Shown: piece by piece, positions 14,781 to 25,500 of the stretch
Layout of the letters: each line of letters opens with the position of its first letter
Numbering within the stretch: the stretch's first letter is position 1
From: Azospirillum rugosum
Lineage (GTDB): Bacteria > Pseudomonadota > Alphaproteobacteria > Azospirillales > Azospirillaceae
NCBI RefSeq assembly: GCF_017876155.1
Contig: NZ_JAGINP010000001.1
Span: 124,001-188,000 of the forward strand
Direction: 5' to 3'
DNA: 64,000 nt
The notes under the pieces: generated by a model
Database searches by the model: none
What the model was told of the DNA's origin: nothing
What the model saw: only the letters and a program-made list of their open reading frames with translations
Program-made: the position numbers and the translations under genes

Positions 14781-17195
14781 ATGACGGACGACGACGCCAC
14801 GGACCAAGCCACCGACGCGGCTGCCGACACCACCACCGATGCCGCCGCCGACAGCCTGCCGGAGGATGTGATTCCGGTCATCCCCGTGCGGAACCTCGTG
14901 CAGTTCCCGGGGGTCGTGCTGCCGGTGACGGTGGGCCGGGCGCGGTCGGTCGCCGCCGCGCAGGAGGCGGCGCGGCGCGAACGGGCGGTCGGCATCCTGC
15001 TCCAGCGCGACGAGGCGGTGGAGGAGCCGACCGGCGCCGACATGCACCGCATCGGCACCACCGCGAACATCCTGCGCTACGTCACCACGCCCGACGGGGC
15101 GCACCATCTGGTCTGCCAGGGCTTGCAGCGCTTCCGCGTGGTCGAGTGGGTGTCGGGCCATCCCTTCATGGCCGCCCGCGTCGAGATGGTTGAGGAGAGC
15201 GACACCAACTCGCCGGAGGTGAAGGCGCGCTTCCTGAACCTGCGCAACGAGGCGGTGGAGGCGCTCCAGCTGCTGCCCCAGGCCCCGCAGGAGCTGCTGG
15301 CCGCCGTGCAGGCGATCGAAAGCCCCGCCGAGCTGGCCGACATGACCGCCAGCTACATGGACTTGAAACCCGCCGAAAAGCAGGGGGTTCTGGAAACCGT
15401 CGACCTGCTGGAGCGGCTGGACAAGGTCGGCAGCCTGCTGGCCCAGCGCATCGAGGTGCTGCGCATCTCCCGCGACATCCGCGAGCGGACGCGGGAGGCC
15501 ATGGACGAGCGGCAGCGGGAATTCCTGCTGCGCGAGCAGCTGCGCGCCATCCAGAAGGAACTGGGCGAGGCCGACGAGGGCCGGCAGGCGGAGATCGGGG
15601 AGCTTCAGGACGCCATCGTCAAGGCCGGCATGCCGCCCGACGTGCGCGAGCATGCGGAAAAGGAGCTGCGCCGGCTGGAGCGGATGCCGGAGGCCGCCCA
15701 GGAATACTCCATGGTGCGCACCTACCTGGACTGGCTGATCGAGATGCCCTGGGACCGCCTGTCGGAATCCAGCATCGACATCGCCGAGGCGCGGCGCATC
15801 CTGGACGAGGACCATTACGGGCTGGAGAAGGTCAAGCGCCGCATCCTGGAATTCCTGGCCGTCCGCAAGCTGAACCCGGAAGGGCGCAGCCCCATCCTGT
15901 GCTTCGTCGGGCCGCCGGGCGTCGGCAAGACCTCGCTCGGCCAGAGCATCGCGCGGGCAACGGGGCGGGCCTTCGCGCGGGTGTCGCTGGGCGGCGTTCA
16001 TGACGAGAGCGAAATCCGCGGCCACCGCCGCACCTACGTCGGCGCGCTGCCCGGCAACATCGTGCAGGCGATCCGCAAGGCCGGCACGCGCGACTGCGTG
16101 CTGATGCTGGACGAGATGGACAAGCTGGGCCAGGGCTTCCACGGCGACCCGTCCGCGGCGCTGCTGGAGGTGCTGGATCCGGAGCAGAACGCCACGTTCC
16201 GCGACCATTACCTGGGCGTGGCCTTCGACCTGTCGAAGGTGATGTTCATCGCCACGGCCAACGTGCTGGACACCATCCCCGGCCCCTTGCGCGACCGCAT
16301 GGAGCTGATCGAACTCAGCGGCTACACCGAGGACGAGAAGCTGGAGATCGCCAAGCGCTATCTCGTGAAGCGCCAGTTGGCGGCCAACGGGCTGAAGCCG
16401 GAGCAGCTGGAGATTCCCGACGACACGCTCCGCGCCATCATCCGCGACCACACGCGGGAGGCCGGGAACCGCAACCTGGAGCGCATGATCGGCGCCGTCG
16501 CGCGCCATGTCGCGGTGCGCATCGCGGAAGGGCAGGTGCAGAGCCTTCGCGTCGATCCGCCGATGCTGACCGAAATCCTCGGGCCGCCGCGGTTCGAGAA
16601 CGACGTGGCGATGCGCACCAGCGTGCCCGGCGTGGCGACGGGGCTCGCCTGGACGCCGGTCGGCGGCGACATCCTGTTCATCGAGGCGAGCCGCTTCCCC
16701 GGCTCCGGCCGGCTGATCCTGACCGGACAGCTCGGCGACGTGATGAAGGAGAGCGCGCAGGCGGCACTCAGCCTCATCAAGTCGCGGGTGAAGGACCTCG
16801 GCCTCGACCCGGAGGGGCTGGACAAGTTCGACATCCACGTCCACGTCCCGGCGGGCGCCATCCCGAAGGACGGACCGTCCGCCGGTGTGGCGATGTTCAC
16901 TGCGCTGGTGTCGCTGCTGTCCGGCCGCTGCGTGCGCGCCGACACGGCCATGACGGGGGAGATCAGCCTGCGCGGCCTCGTCCTGCCGGTCGGCGGCATC
17001 CGGGAGAAGGTGGTGGCCGCCCAGCGCGCCGGGCTGAAGACGGTGATGCTGCCGGCCCGCAACCGCAAGGACTATGACGACATCCCGGCCGCCGTGCGCG
17101 ACCAGCTGAGCTTCGTCTGGCTGGAGCGGGTGGACGACGCGGTGCGCGCGGCGCTGGCCCCGGCGGAAGCCGAAACGCAGCGGAAGGTGGGATGA
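14781..17195 (+). CDS. lon: ATP-dependent protease Lon (LonA type)
   Basis: An 804-residue LonA protease. It has an acidic Asp/Ala/Thr-rich leader (1-30), an N-terminal substrate domain (about 33-225), a coiled coil, an AAA+ module with Walker A GPPGVGKT (from residue 377), and a C-terminal peptidase with the catalytic Ser/Lys dyad S700 (KDGPSAG) and K743 (GIREKVVAA). It degrades unfolded and regulatory proteins. The ATG at 14781 is preferred over an in-frame TTG at 14766. It shares a likely operon with hsp20 and the DUF2934 gene, which suggests a stress-induced extra Lon; a housekeeping lon would normally lie beside clpX. Confidence 0.95.
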   Translation: MTDDDATDQATDAAADTTTDAAADSLPEDVIPVIPVRNLVQFPGVVLPVTVGRARSVAAAQEAARRERAVGILLQRDEAVEEPTGADMHRIGTTANILRYVTTPDGAHHLVCQGLQRFRVVEWVSGHPFMAARVEMVEESDTNSPEVKARFLNLRNEAVEALQLLPQAPQELLAAVQAIESPAELADMTASYMDLKPAEKQGVLETVDLLERLDKVGSLLAQRIEVLRISRDIRERTREAMDERQREFLLREQLRAIQKELGEADEGRQAEIGELQDAIVKAGMPPDVREHAEKELRRLERMPEAAQEYSMVRTYLDWLIEMPWDRLSESSIDIAEARRILDEDHYGLEKVKRRILEFLAVRKLNPEGRSPILCFVGPPGVGKTSLGQSIARATGRAFARVSLGGVHDESEIRGHRRTYVGALPGNIVQAIRKAGTRDCVLMLDEMDKLGQGFHGDPSAALLEVLDPEQNATFRDHYLGVAFDLSKVMFIATANVLDTIPGPLRDRMELIELSGYTEDEKLEIAKRYLVKRQLAANGLKPEQLEIPDDTLRAIIRDHTREAGNRNLERMIGAVARHVAVRIAEGQVQSLRVDPPMLTEILGPPRFENDVAMRTSVPGVATGLAWTPVGGDILFIEASRFPGSGRLILTGQLGDVMKESAQAALSLIKSRVKDLGLDPEGLDKFDIHVHVPAGAIPKDGPSAGVAMFTALVSLLSGRCVRADTAMTGEISLRGLVLPVGGIREKVVAAQRAGLKTVMLPARNRKDYDDIPAAVRDQLSFVWLERVDDAVRAALAPAEAETQRKVG

Positions 17196-17323
17196 GCGGT
17201 CGCCGGCGCCGGTGATGATCGGTTGGTGACGATCGTTTAATGTGGGGCACCCTTGTCCCGAAGGGGGCGGGGACTCCACATGATGGGTAGCGCCCGAGAA
17301 GAGCGCGCACAGGAGACATCCGC

Positions 17324-18136
17324 ATGACGCCCGAGGAACGCAACCTTCTGTCCGACCTGTTCAGGCACCTGCGCGAGGTGGAGAACCAGCCGCGCGACCA
17401 GGAGGCGGAACGCTTCATCCAGCAGATGGTCCAGTCCCAGCCCGCATCGTCCTATTACATGGCGCAGTCCGTCCTGGTGCAGCAGCAGGCGCTGACCGCC
17501 GCCCAGAAGCGGATCGAGGAGCTGGAGCAGCAGCTGAAGGACGCGCAGTCGCGCGCGCAGCCGCAAACGCAGCCGGCGGGCGGCGGCAGCTTCCTGTCCA
17601 ACGCGCTCGGCCTCGGCCGCGGCAGCCCCTGGGGCAGCCGGTCGGAGGAACCGCGGGCGCCCGATCCCGCCTACAACCCGGTCCCGCCCTCCGGCGGCCG
17701 TGGCCCGTGGGGCGCTCCCCAGCCGGGCTATGGGCAGTCCGGCGGCTACGCCCCGCCCGGCTATCCGCCGCAGCCGGGCTACGCCCCGCAGGCCCAGGCC
17801 TTCGCGCCGCGCGGCGGCGGGTTCCTGAGCGGCGCCGCCCAGACCGCGGCCGGCGTCGCCGGCGGCATGCTGGCGGCGAGCGCCATCTCGTCGCTGCTCC
17901 ATCACTCCCCGGGTCCCTTCGGCTCCGCCATGGCGGCGCCGACGGGAGGCCCCAGCGAGACGATCATCAACAACTACTACGGCGACTCGGCTGGCGATTC
18001 GGCCGGGCGCGACGACCAGCAGGGCTTCCTGCCCGACAACACCGCGCGGGACGTCGATTACCAGAACGACGACCCGGGGATGGATGACCCCGGCTTCGAC
18101 GATGGCGGCGGTGGCGGCGACGACAATTGGGTGTGA
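17324..18136 (+). CDS. DUF2076-domain protein
   Basis: A 270-residue protein of the DUF2076 (COG3416) family. The N-terminal 85 residues are helical and conserved (MTPEERNLLSDLFRHLREVE, then QQKRIEELEQQLKDAQSRAQ as a coiled coil). A Gly/Pro/Tyr-rich disordered middle (about 90-175) has repeated PGY/PPG units. One hydrophobic Ala-rich segment (AAQTAAGVAGGMLAASAISSLL) and an acidic Asp/Gly tail follow. Family members are sometimes called periplasmic ligand-binding sensors, but without a signal peptide here that is doubtful. Start ATG 17324 follows an AGGAGA. It is separate from lon by 128 bases. Confidence 0.82.
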   Translation: MTPEERNLLSDLFRHLREVENQPRDQEAERFIQQMVQSQPASSYYMAQSVLVQQQALTAAQKRIEELEQQLKDAQSRAQPQTQPAGGGSFLSNALGLGRGSPWGSRSEEPRAPDPAYNPVPPSGGRGPWGAPQPGYGQSGGYAPPGYPPQPGYAPQAQAFAPRGGGFLSGAAQTAAGVAGGMLAASAISSLLHHSPGPFGSAMAAPTGGPSETIINNYYGDSAGDSAGRDDQQGFLPDNTARDVDYQNDDPGMDDPGFDDGGGGGDDNWV

Positions 18137-18146
18137 TGGAGTGGTT

Positions 18147-18261
18147 GCGCTGGGCCCCCTCCCAACCCTCCCCCATCTTCGACGGGGGAGGGCTTTGAGG
18201 GGCGTGCGGCGGAGTTCCCTCCCCTGCGAAGTGGGGGAGGGTTAGGGTGGGGGTCCAGCGC
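18147..18261. repeat. 115-bp GC-rich palindromic repeat, copy 1
   Basis: The element starts GCGCTGGGCCCCC and ends GGGGGTCCAGCGC, terminal inverted repeats with one mismatch. Internal CCCTCCC/GGGAGGG arms fold on each other. It shares order and sequence with 25501-25617, including the flank GTGGTTGCGCTGGG and the end GGGTTAGGGTGGGGG. It lies in the 293-base gap between the DUF2076 and MarR-family genes. It is probably a dispersed extragenic palindrome of this genome. Confidence 0.8.
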
Positions 18262-18429
18262 CGAGGACAAACCGTGACAAGAATGGGACCGGCGCAAAAG
18301 CCCGCCAAGGATTGGCAAGCATGCGCCGCCGCCCCGTCGTTCACAGTTAACATATCTTAAACAGTTCGGTCCCTACGGTGTTTTCGATACGGAGAGTATT
18401 CCCGCCCTCCCACGAAGACCCCGAGGCCC

Positions 18430-18951
18430 ATGTCGACGCTCGCCCAACCATTGACGGAAGACGCCGCGCGCAAGGACAAGGCGACCGCCACCCAGATGTA
18501 CCATGAGGTGGCGCGCATCATCGAACGGATGCATCGCCGGTTCCTGGATGTGCTGCGCATCGAATTGGGACGCATCGGCGTCGATGACATCAGCCCGGTG
18601 CAGGTCATGATGCTGCTGAACATCTCCAACGGGGAGATCAGCGTGCGCGACCTGATCGAGCGCGGCTACTATCTGGGCTCCAACGCGTCCTACAATCTGA
18701 AGCAGCTGGTGGACACCGGCTATGTGGACCGCACCGCCTCGCCGCGCGACAAGCGGGCCGCCCGGCTGAAGCTGTCCACCAAGGGCATCGAGCTGTGCGA
18801 ACGGCTGCGCCACATGGCGTCGGTCCATTCCGAAGGGCTGATCCGCACCGACGGCGACACCCAGGACTTCGAGGTCACCTACCGCACCCTGCGCCGGCTG
18901 GAGCGCAAGTGGACGGACGTCATCCGCTCCGACGAAACCGAGATCCTGTAA
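18430..18951 (+). CDS. MarR-family winged-helix regulator
   Basis: A 173-residue transcription factor. Residues 25-150 form a MarR fold: dimer helix (YHEVARIIERMHRRFLDVLRIELGR), winged helix-turn-helix (SPVQVMMLLNISNGEISVRDLIERGYYLGSNASYNLKQLVDTGYVDR) and the wing with SPRDKRAARLKLSTKG. The sequence resembles the LdtR branch of alphaproteobacterial MarR proteins, which control peptidoglycan-remodelling and stress genes; this subgroup call is from memory of the motif. It has its own AT-richer upstream region but no clear operator was found. Start ATG 18430. Confidence 0.88.
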   Translation: MSTLAQPLTEDAARKDKATATQMYHEVARIIERMHRRFLDVLRIELGRIGVDDISPVQVMMLLNISNGEISVRDLIERGYYLGSNASYNLKQLVDTGYVDRTASPRDKRAARLKLSTKGIELCERLRHMASVHSEGLIRTDGDTQDFEVTYRTLRRLERKWTDVIRSDETEIL

Positions 18952-19027
18952 CGCGCATTGACCTCCCTCAGTGCGGGCGCCGTTTCGCCGTGCGACGGTG
19001 GCGCGCCCGCAGCAGGAGAGGTCGCGC

Positions 19028-19423
19028 ATGAGGATCGCCGTCGGCACGCAGGATTACCGCAGCATCGCCACCCACGGCGGTCGCACCCGCCGCTTCCTGG
19101 TGTACGAGGCGGAGGCCGGCCGCGACCCGGTGGAGGTCAAGCGCATCGAGCTGGCCGAGGACGAGGTGCTTCACCTCGCCGGCGACGGCCGCCCCCACCC
19201 GATCGACGAGGTCGCGGTCGTCATCACCGGAAGCTCCGGCCAGGGCTTCATCAAGCACATGCGCCGCCGCGGCATCGAGCCGGTGACCACCACCGAGACC
19301 GATCCCGTGCAGGCGATTCGCGACCACCTCGCGGGCGTGGTGAAGACGGCGCCGGAGCCCGAATTCCCCCATGAGCATCATGACCATGGGCATGAGCACG
19401 CCCATGGCCCGTCGGAGGGCTGA
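19028..19423 (+). CDS. NifX/NifB C-terminal-like protein with His-rich tail
   Basis: A 131-residue protein of the dinitrogenase iron-molybdenum cofactor-binding family (NifX, NafY, NifB C-terminus). The core (1-105) has MRIAVGTQD...HGGRTRRFLVYE and VAVVITGSSGQGFIKHMRRRGIEPVTTTE. The family normally binds FeMo-cofactor or its precursors. The C-terminus is unusual, a His/Asp/Glu-rich tail of about 20 residues (HEHHDHGHEHAHG) typical of metal storage or delivery proteins. Start ATG 19028 follows GGAGAGG. It lies outside any nif cluster, next to a MarR regulator, so a role in another metal or cofactor pathway is as likely as nitrogenase assembly. Confidence 0.82.
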   Translation: MRIAVGTQDYRSIATHGGRTRRFLVYEAEAGRDPVEVKRIELAEDEVLHLAGDGRPHPIDEVAVVITGSSGQGFIKHMRRRGIEPVTTTETDPVQAIRDHLAGVVKTAPEPEFPHEHHDHGHEHAHGPSEG

Positions 19424-19426
19424 CGG

Positions 19427-20119
19427 TTAGACCGGGAAGGACACGCTGGCGGTCGTGCCGGTGGCGTCGCTCTCGGTGTTGAGCGTGTCGCCCAGCTGCG
19501 CGGCCAGCGCTTCGGCCAGCATCAGGCCATCCTCGGCGGTGGTGTCGAATCCGGCGGGCAGGGCGCGCCCATTGTCCTCCACGATCAGCCGCGCGCGCCC
19601 GTTGGCCTCCTGCGAGATGGACACGTTGATCCAGCCCTGCTCCGGATAGGCGTGGTGCAGGCTGTTGGTGATCAGCTCCGCCGTGATCAGGCCCAGCGGC
19701 ATCGCCTCGTACAGGCCGATCTGGATGGGGTCGCTCTTCACCTCGATGGGCACGTTGGCAAGCCCGCCGGGCGTGCCGTGCTTCACCGCGTCGGCCAGCG
19801 CCTCGACGTAGCGGCCGAGGTCCACATGCGTTCCCGTGCCCGATTCATGGAGCTGCCGGTAGAGGATGGCCAGCGCCTCGATTCGGACGAGCGTCTGTTC
19901 GTAGGCGGCGCGGGCGTCCGGGTCGCGGATGCGGCCGGTCTGCAACTTCAGCAGGCTAATCACCAACTGAAGGCTGTTCTTCGCGCGATGCTGCAACTCG
20001 CGCAGCTCGGATTCCAGCTCCCGGATCCGCGCGGCGAGCGGATCGTCCGGCGCTTCCGGACCGGTGGCGGGGCGATCCGGTGGCAGGGCGACCGGCTGGT
20101 ACCGGGGATGAATGAGCAT
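19427..20119 (-). CDS. Soluble HisKA_2-type sensor histidine kinase
   Basis: A 230-residue kinase without membrane or sensory domain. A helical start (about 25-42) is followed by the HisKA_2 motif ELQHRAKNSLQLVISLLKLQ, phospho-accepting His at residue 44. The ATPase domain has the N-box GLITAELITNSLHHAYPE and the G1 box IVEDNGRALPAG. HisKA_2/HWE kinases are typical of alphaproteobacteria and often feed PhyR in the general stress response. The start at 20119 is the first ATG with a plausible GAGAAG upstream. It has no adjacent response regulator. Confidence 0.88.
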   Translation of the reverse strand: MLIHPRYQPVALPPDRPATGPEAPDDPLAARIRELESELRELQHRAKNSLQLVISLLKLQTGRIRDPDARAAYEQTLVRIEALAILYRQLHESGTGTHVDLGRYVEALADAVKHGTPGGLANVPIEVKSDPIQIGLYEAMPLGLITAELITNSLHHAYPEQGWINVSISQEANGRARLIVEDNGRALPAGFDTTAEDGLMLAEALAAQLGDTLNTESDATGTTASVSFPV

Positions 20120-20368
20120 TACGCGCTTCTCGGTTGGAGCCAGTGACGTTTTTCTTGGGTCCACAACAATTTATGCGCTTCGACCCACTCTCGAATTGGT
20201 TCTGAGGAAGTACCCCGGGCCGCATAGTCCGATCGTTCGAAGGGGGCCGGCCGTACAGGTGATGCGGCCCGCGGGTTACAGTCGCCCGGATGGACGGGCG
20301 GCCAGCTAAGTCGTGGCACGACGGAAAAGGCGTTTGCAGCCGCCGCCGCCCGTGGTTGAGTGCCGGCC

Positions 20369-21397
20369 ATGCGAAAGCGTCTCCTCCTTGCTTCGTGCCT
20401 TGCGGCCCTGGCGATCGCCGGCGGCTGCGCGGTGCTGGCGGACAGCGGCCGTGGGCCGTCCGCCCCATCCCATCCCGTCCGCCTCGATCCGGAGCGCCCG
20501 GCCGTCGCCGAGGTCGGCGCGCTGAAGTTCCGCGGCGCCCTGGAACTGTCCGACAACGCCGTCCACGGCGGGCTGTCGGGCCTGTGGGTCAGCCCGGACG
20601 GCGGCCGTTTCCTGGCGGTCAGCGACACCGGCCGGACCGTCGGTGGACGTCTGTCCTATGACGGCGCCGGGTACCTGGCGGCGGCCTCCGACATCGCCGT
20701 CCATGCCCTGCCGCTAGACGACGACCCCGCCTATCGCGGGCGTCGCAACGACTCGGAGGAGATCGCGCGCCTGCCGAACGGCGCCTGGCTGGTGTCCTTC
20801 GAGCGCAACCACCGCATCCTGCGCTATGCCGGCGGGCCCGGCCATCCCGACGGCGCGCCGGCGCGGCTGCCGACTCCGCCGGGGCTGGAGGACGCGCCGC
20901 CCAACGGCGGGATCGAGGCGCTGACGGCGCTGCCGAACGGCGGCCTGCTCGCCATCGAGGAAGGAGACGACGACGGGGTGCGCGAACGTCCGGCCTGGCT
21001 GGGCGACGCGCGAATCGCCTCGCGCGCCGATTGGCACCGGCTGACCTACCGCGCGGCCCCGCGCTTCCGCCCGACGGGGGCGGCGGCGCTGCCGGACGGA
21101 AGCGTGCTCGTGCTGGAACGCCGGGTGTCCCTGCTGGGCGGATGGGCGGCGCGGATCGTCCATGTGCCGGCCGAATCGCTGCGGCCCGGCGCCATCGTGG
21201 AGGGCGTCGAGCTTGCGCGGTTGGAGCCGCCGCTGCTGGTGGACAATTTCGAAGGGATCGCGGTGCGGCCGGGTGCGGCGGGCGAAACGCTGGTCTACAT
21301 CGTGTCCGACGACAACCGGAGCCCGCTGCAGCGGACCTATCTCGCGATGTTCAGCCTTCCGGACTCGGCCCTGCGGCCGACCGTGGCGCGGCGCTGA
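20369..21397 (+). CDS. Phytase-like (esterase-like) domain lipoprotein
   Basis: A 342-residue protein of the phytase-like/esterase-like family (Pfam Phytase-like). It begins with a lipoprotein signal (MRKRLLLASCLAALAIAGGC), the last Cys being the probable lipidation site. The rest is a beta-propeller-like sequence with GGLSGLWVSPDGGRFLAVSDTGR, GGIEALTALPNGGLLAIEE and a C-terminal VDNFEGIAVRPG...VYIVSDDN, all typical of the family. Enzymatic function is not established for most members. The ATG at 20369 was chosen over GTG 20360. The gene is divergent from the HisKA_2 kinase and stands alone. Confidence 0.85.
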   Translation: MRKRLLLASCLAALAIAGGCAVLADSGRGPSAPSHPVRLDPERPAVAEVGALKFRGALELSDNAVHGGLSGLWVSPDGGRFLAVSDTGRTVGGRLSYDGAGYLAAASDIAVHALPLDDDPAYRGRRNDSEEIARLPNGAWLVSFERNHRILRYAGGPGHPDGAPARLPTPPGLEDAPPNGGIEALTALPNGGLLAIEEGDDDGVRERPAWLGDARIASRADWHRLTYRAAPRFRPTGAAALPDGSVLVLERRVSLLGGWAARIVHVPAESLRPGAIVEGVELARLEPPLLVDNFEGIAVRPGAAGETLVYIVSDDNRSPLQRTYLAMFSLPDSALRPTVARR

Positions 21398-21429
21398 GCC
21401 CGGTTGGGGCAGCGCCGCGCGGTCGAGAC

Positions 21430-22083
21430 TTACAGGTTGTCGTAAAGGTTGTTCGGCGCCTGGGCGCCGTGGTCGTTGGTGCTCATGCCGCCCGTGTTCA
21501 TCATCGGGTCGCGGTGGTGATGGATGCGGGCGATGCTGGGGGCGAGGTCCTGCAGCTCGATGAAGTTGTCGGCTTGGCGGCGCAGCTCGTCGGCGACCAT
21601 CGGCGGCTGGGAGCGCACGGTGCTGATCACGCTGACGCGCACGCCCTTGCGCTGCACCGCCTCCACCAGCCGGCGGAAGTCGCCGTCGCCGGAGAAGAGC
21701 AGGATGTGGTCGACATGCTCGGCCATCTCCATCACGTCGATGGCCAGCTCGATGTCCATGTTGCCCTTGATCTTGCGGCGGCCGGACGCGTCGGTGAATT
21801 CCTTGGTCGGCTTGGTCACCATGGTGTAGCCGTTGTAGTCGAGCCAGTCGACCAGCGGCCGAATCGGCGAATATTCCTGGTCTTCCACAAGCGCGGTGTA
21901 ATAGAAGGCCCGGACAAGCCGCCCTTCGGAGGCGAATCCGTCGCGCAGCCGTTTGTAATCGATGTCGAAGCCCAGGGCGCGCGCGGCGGCGTACAAGTTG
22001 GCGCCGTCGATGAACATCGCCAGCCGTTCTTCCTTATAAAACAGCTTCGTAACATCCTTCGGCAAAGTCGTATTGCGCTCCAA
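21430..22083 (-). CDS. NYN-domain (LabA/DUF88) putative RNase
   Basis: A 217-residue NYN-domain protein, a PIN-like nuclease fold. Conserved acidic residues are in FIDGANLY, NMDIELAIDVM and LLFSGDGDFRRLV. The C-terminal 25 residues are polar. The TTG at 22083 was chosen because GGAAGGAA (22098-22091) sits seven bases upstream and a TATAAT -10 lies just before it (22116-22111). The ATG at 22128 would lie upstream of that -10, and the ATG at 22017 would cut the conserved N-terminal FYKEERLAMFID region. Proteins of this kind often precede rpoZ-rel in this group. Confidence 0.85.
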   Translation of the reverse strand: MERNTTLPKDVTKLFYKEERLAMFIDGANLYAAARALGFDIDYKRLRDGFASEGRLVRAFYYTALVEDQEYSPIRPLVDWLDYNGYTMVTKPTKEFTDASGRRKIKGNMDIELAIDVMEMAEHVDHILLFSGDGDFRRLVEAVQRKGVRVSVISTVRSQPPMVADELRRQADNFIELQDLAPSIARIHHHRDPMMNTGGMSTNDHGAQAPNNLYDNL

Positions 22084-22110
22084 TGTCGTATTCCTTCCAC
22101 AAGGGATTGT

Positions 22111-22116
22111 ATTATA
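22111..22116 (-). promoter_or_regulatory. -10 element TATAAT of the NYN gene
   Basis: On the minus strand, GCAATATAATACAAT gives a perfect TATAAT at 22116-22111. No good -35 was found at 16-18 bases. Transcription would start near 22104, about 20 bases before the TTG start. Confidence 0.5.
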
Positions 22117-22263
22117 TTGCCGGCACACGCCAAAATGCGTTTCACCTAACTAGAAATTAGGGCTTGGCCTTCTTCGGAGCAAGGGGTTGTCGGTGGAGGC
22201 AATGATGCGGGCGGAGTGATGCGGGAGGATTACGGCGGCGGGGCCGAACATGGCTCGAACCGC

Positions 22264-22292
22264 TTGCGCCCGCGCGGAGGCATCAATATATT
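22264..22292 (+). promoter_or_regulatory. Candidate promoter of rpoZ
   Basis: TTGCGC at 22264-22269, a 17-base spacer and TATATT at 22287-22292. The start point would be near 22299, giving a leader of about 29 bases before the rpoZ ATG. Confidence 0.5.
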
Positions 22293-22327
22293 CAACTGCC
22301 TTCAGAAGATGCCGGAGTTGGTTTGGT

Positions 22328-22774
22328 ATGGCCCGCGTTACCGTCGAAGATTGCGTCCTCAAGGTCCCCAACCGGTTCGAACTGGTGATGATGGCCGCCC
22401 AGCGCGCGCGCGAAATCGCGTCCGGCGCGCCGCTGTCGATCGACCGCGACAACGACAAGAACCCCGTCGTTGCCCTGCGCGAGATCGCGGACGAGACGGT
22501 GTCGCTGGAGTTCCTGAAGAACGCCCTGATCAAGGGCCACCAGAAGCACGTCGAGCCGGACGAGCCCGAGGAGGAGATCGTCGAGCTGATGGCCGGCGAG
22601 CACGACTGGGCCGCGCGCAGCGACAACTCCCTGGACGACGACGACGCGATGAGCGACGCCGAGGAGGTTGGCGAGGGCGAGGACATGCTGTCCGACATGG
22701 AGGCCGACCCCGAAGCGGCCTTCGGCATGACGGAGGACGACGTCGTCGGCCGCGACGCGGACGGAGACCTCTGA
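22328..22774 (+). CDS. rpoZ: RNA polymerase omega subunit
   Basis: A 148-residue omega subunit. It begins with the canonical [35 protein letters not shown] and has [20 protein letters not shown]. Omega helps fold and retain beta' and, in proteobacteria, forms part of one ppGpp site. The C-terminal half (about 80-148) is strongly acidic and longer than in E. coli (91 residues), a common alphaproteobacterial feature. The in-frame extension upstream to 22250 is not omega-like and would start before the promoter. It is directly followed by rel. Confidence 0.95.
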   Translation: MARVTVEDCVLKVPNRFELVMMAAQRAREIASGAPLSIDRDNDKNPVVALREIADETVSLEFLKNALIKGHQKHVEPDEPEEEIVELMAGEHDWAARSDNSLDDDDAMSDAEEVGEGEDMLSDMEADPEAAFGMTEDDVVGRDADGDL

Positions 22775-22796
22775 CGCTGGACGCTCTCCATGGATC

Positions 22797-22817
22797 GGGG
22801 GCCGCAAGGCCCCCTTT
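22797..22817 (+). terminator. Hairpin between rpoZ and rel
   Basis: GGGGGCC (22797-22803), loop GCAA, GGCCCCC (22808-22814), then TTT. Compact GNRA-loop hairpin 23 bases after the rpoZ stop. It may act as a partial terminator within the rpoZ-rel unit. Confidence 0.6.
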
Positions 22818-22862
22818 CAGTCTACACGCTAGCAAGGCGCACGCTGCGCCGGGTCCGGTGAC

Positions 22863-25034
<2,172 letters not shown>

Positions 25035-25070
25035 GGGCGCTATACTCCCGAAAATCGTTCGGGAGGAATC

Positions 25071-25481
25071 ATGTCGACGCCCACCATCTTCAGCCGCCTG
25101 ATCGCGGGAGAGCTTCCCTGCGCCAAGGTTTATGAGGACGACCAGACCTTCGCCTTCATGGACGCCGGGCAGGTGAACCCCGGCCATGTGCTGGTCGCGC
25201 TGAAGCGGCCCGCCCCGACGATCCTGGACGTGACGGAGGAAGAGGCCGCGGCGCTGTTCCGCACCGTCCACAAGGTCGCGCACGCGGTGCAGGCGGCCTT
25301 CTCGCCGGAGGGGATCACGCTGCTCCAGGCCAACAAGCCGGCGGGTTGGCAGACGGTGCCGCACATCCATGTCCATGTGGTTCCGCGCTACGCGAACGAC
25401 GGCGCCGACCTCGTCTGGCCGCGCAGCAACCCGCCGATGGAGGAGCTGAAGGCGCTCGCGACGCGGATCGTGGTGGGGTGA
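25071..25481 (+). CDS. HIT-family nucleotide hydrolase/transferase
   Basis: A 136-residue histidine-triad protein of the Hint/HinT type. It has the triad HIHVHVVPR (about residues 101-109), the N-terminal FSRLIAGELPCAKVYEDDQTFAFMDAGQVNPGHVLV and a short C-terminal tail. Members hydrolyse AMP-lysine-type phosphoramidates or dinucleoside polyphosphates; the physiological substrate is unknown. Start ATG 25071 follows GGGAGGAATC. It starts 37 bases after rel and may be cotranscribed. A palindromic repeat follows its stop. Confidence 0.92.
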   Translation: MSTPTIFSRLIAGELPCAKVYEDDQTFAFMDAGQVNPGHVLVALKRPAPTILDVTEEEAAALFRTVHKVAHAVQAAFSPEGITLLQANKPAGWQTVPHIHVHVVPRYANDGADLVWPRSNPPMEELKALATRIVVG

Positions 25482-25500
25482 GTGGGGGTGGGGAGTGGTT

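Noticed and set aside
14505..17279. A long open frame of over 900 codons on the minus strand
   Set aside because: It lies antisense to lon in very GC-rich DNA, has His/Gln/Asp-rich low-complexity composition and no start signals. Such frames arise from codon bias opposite a real gene.
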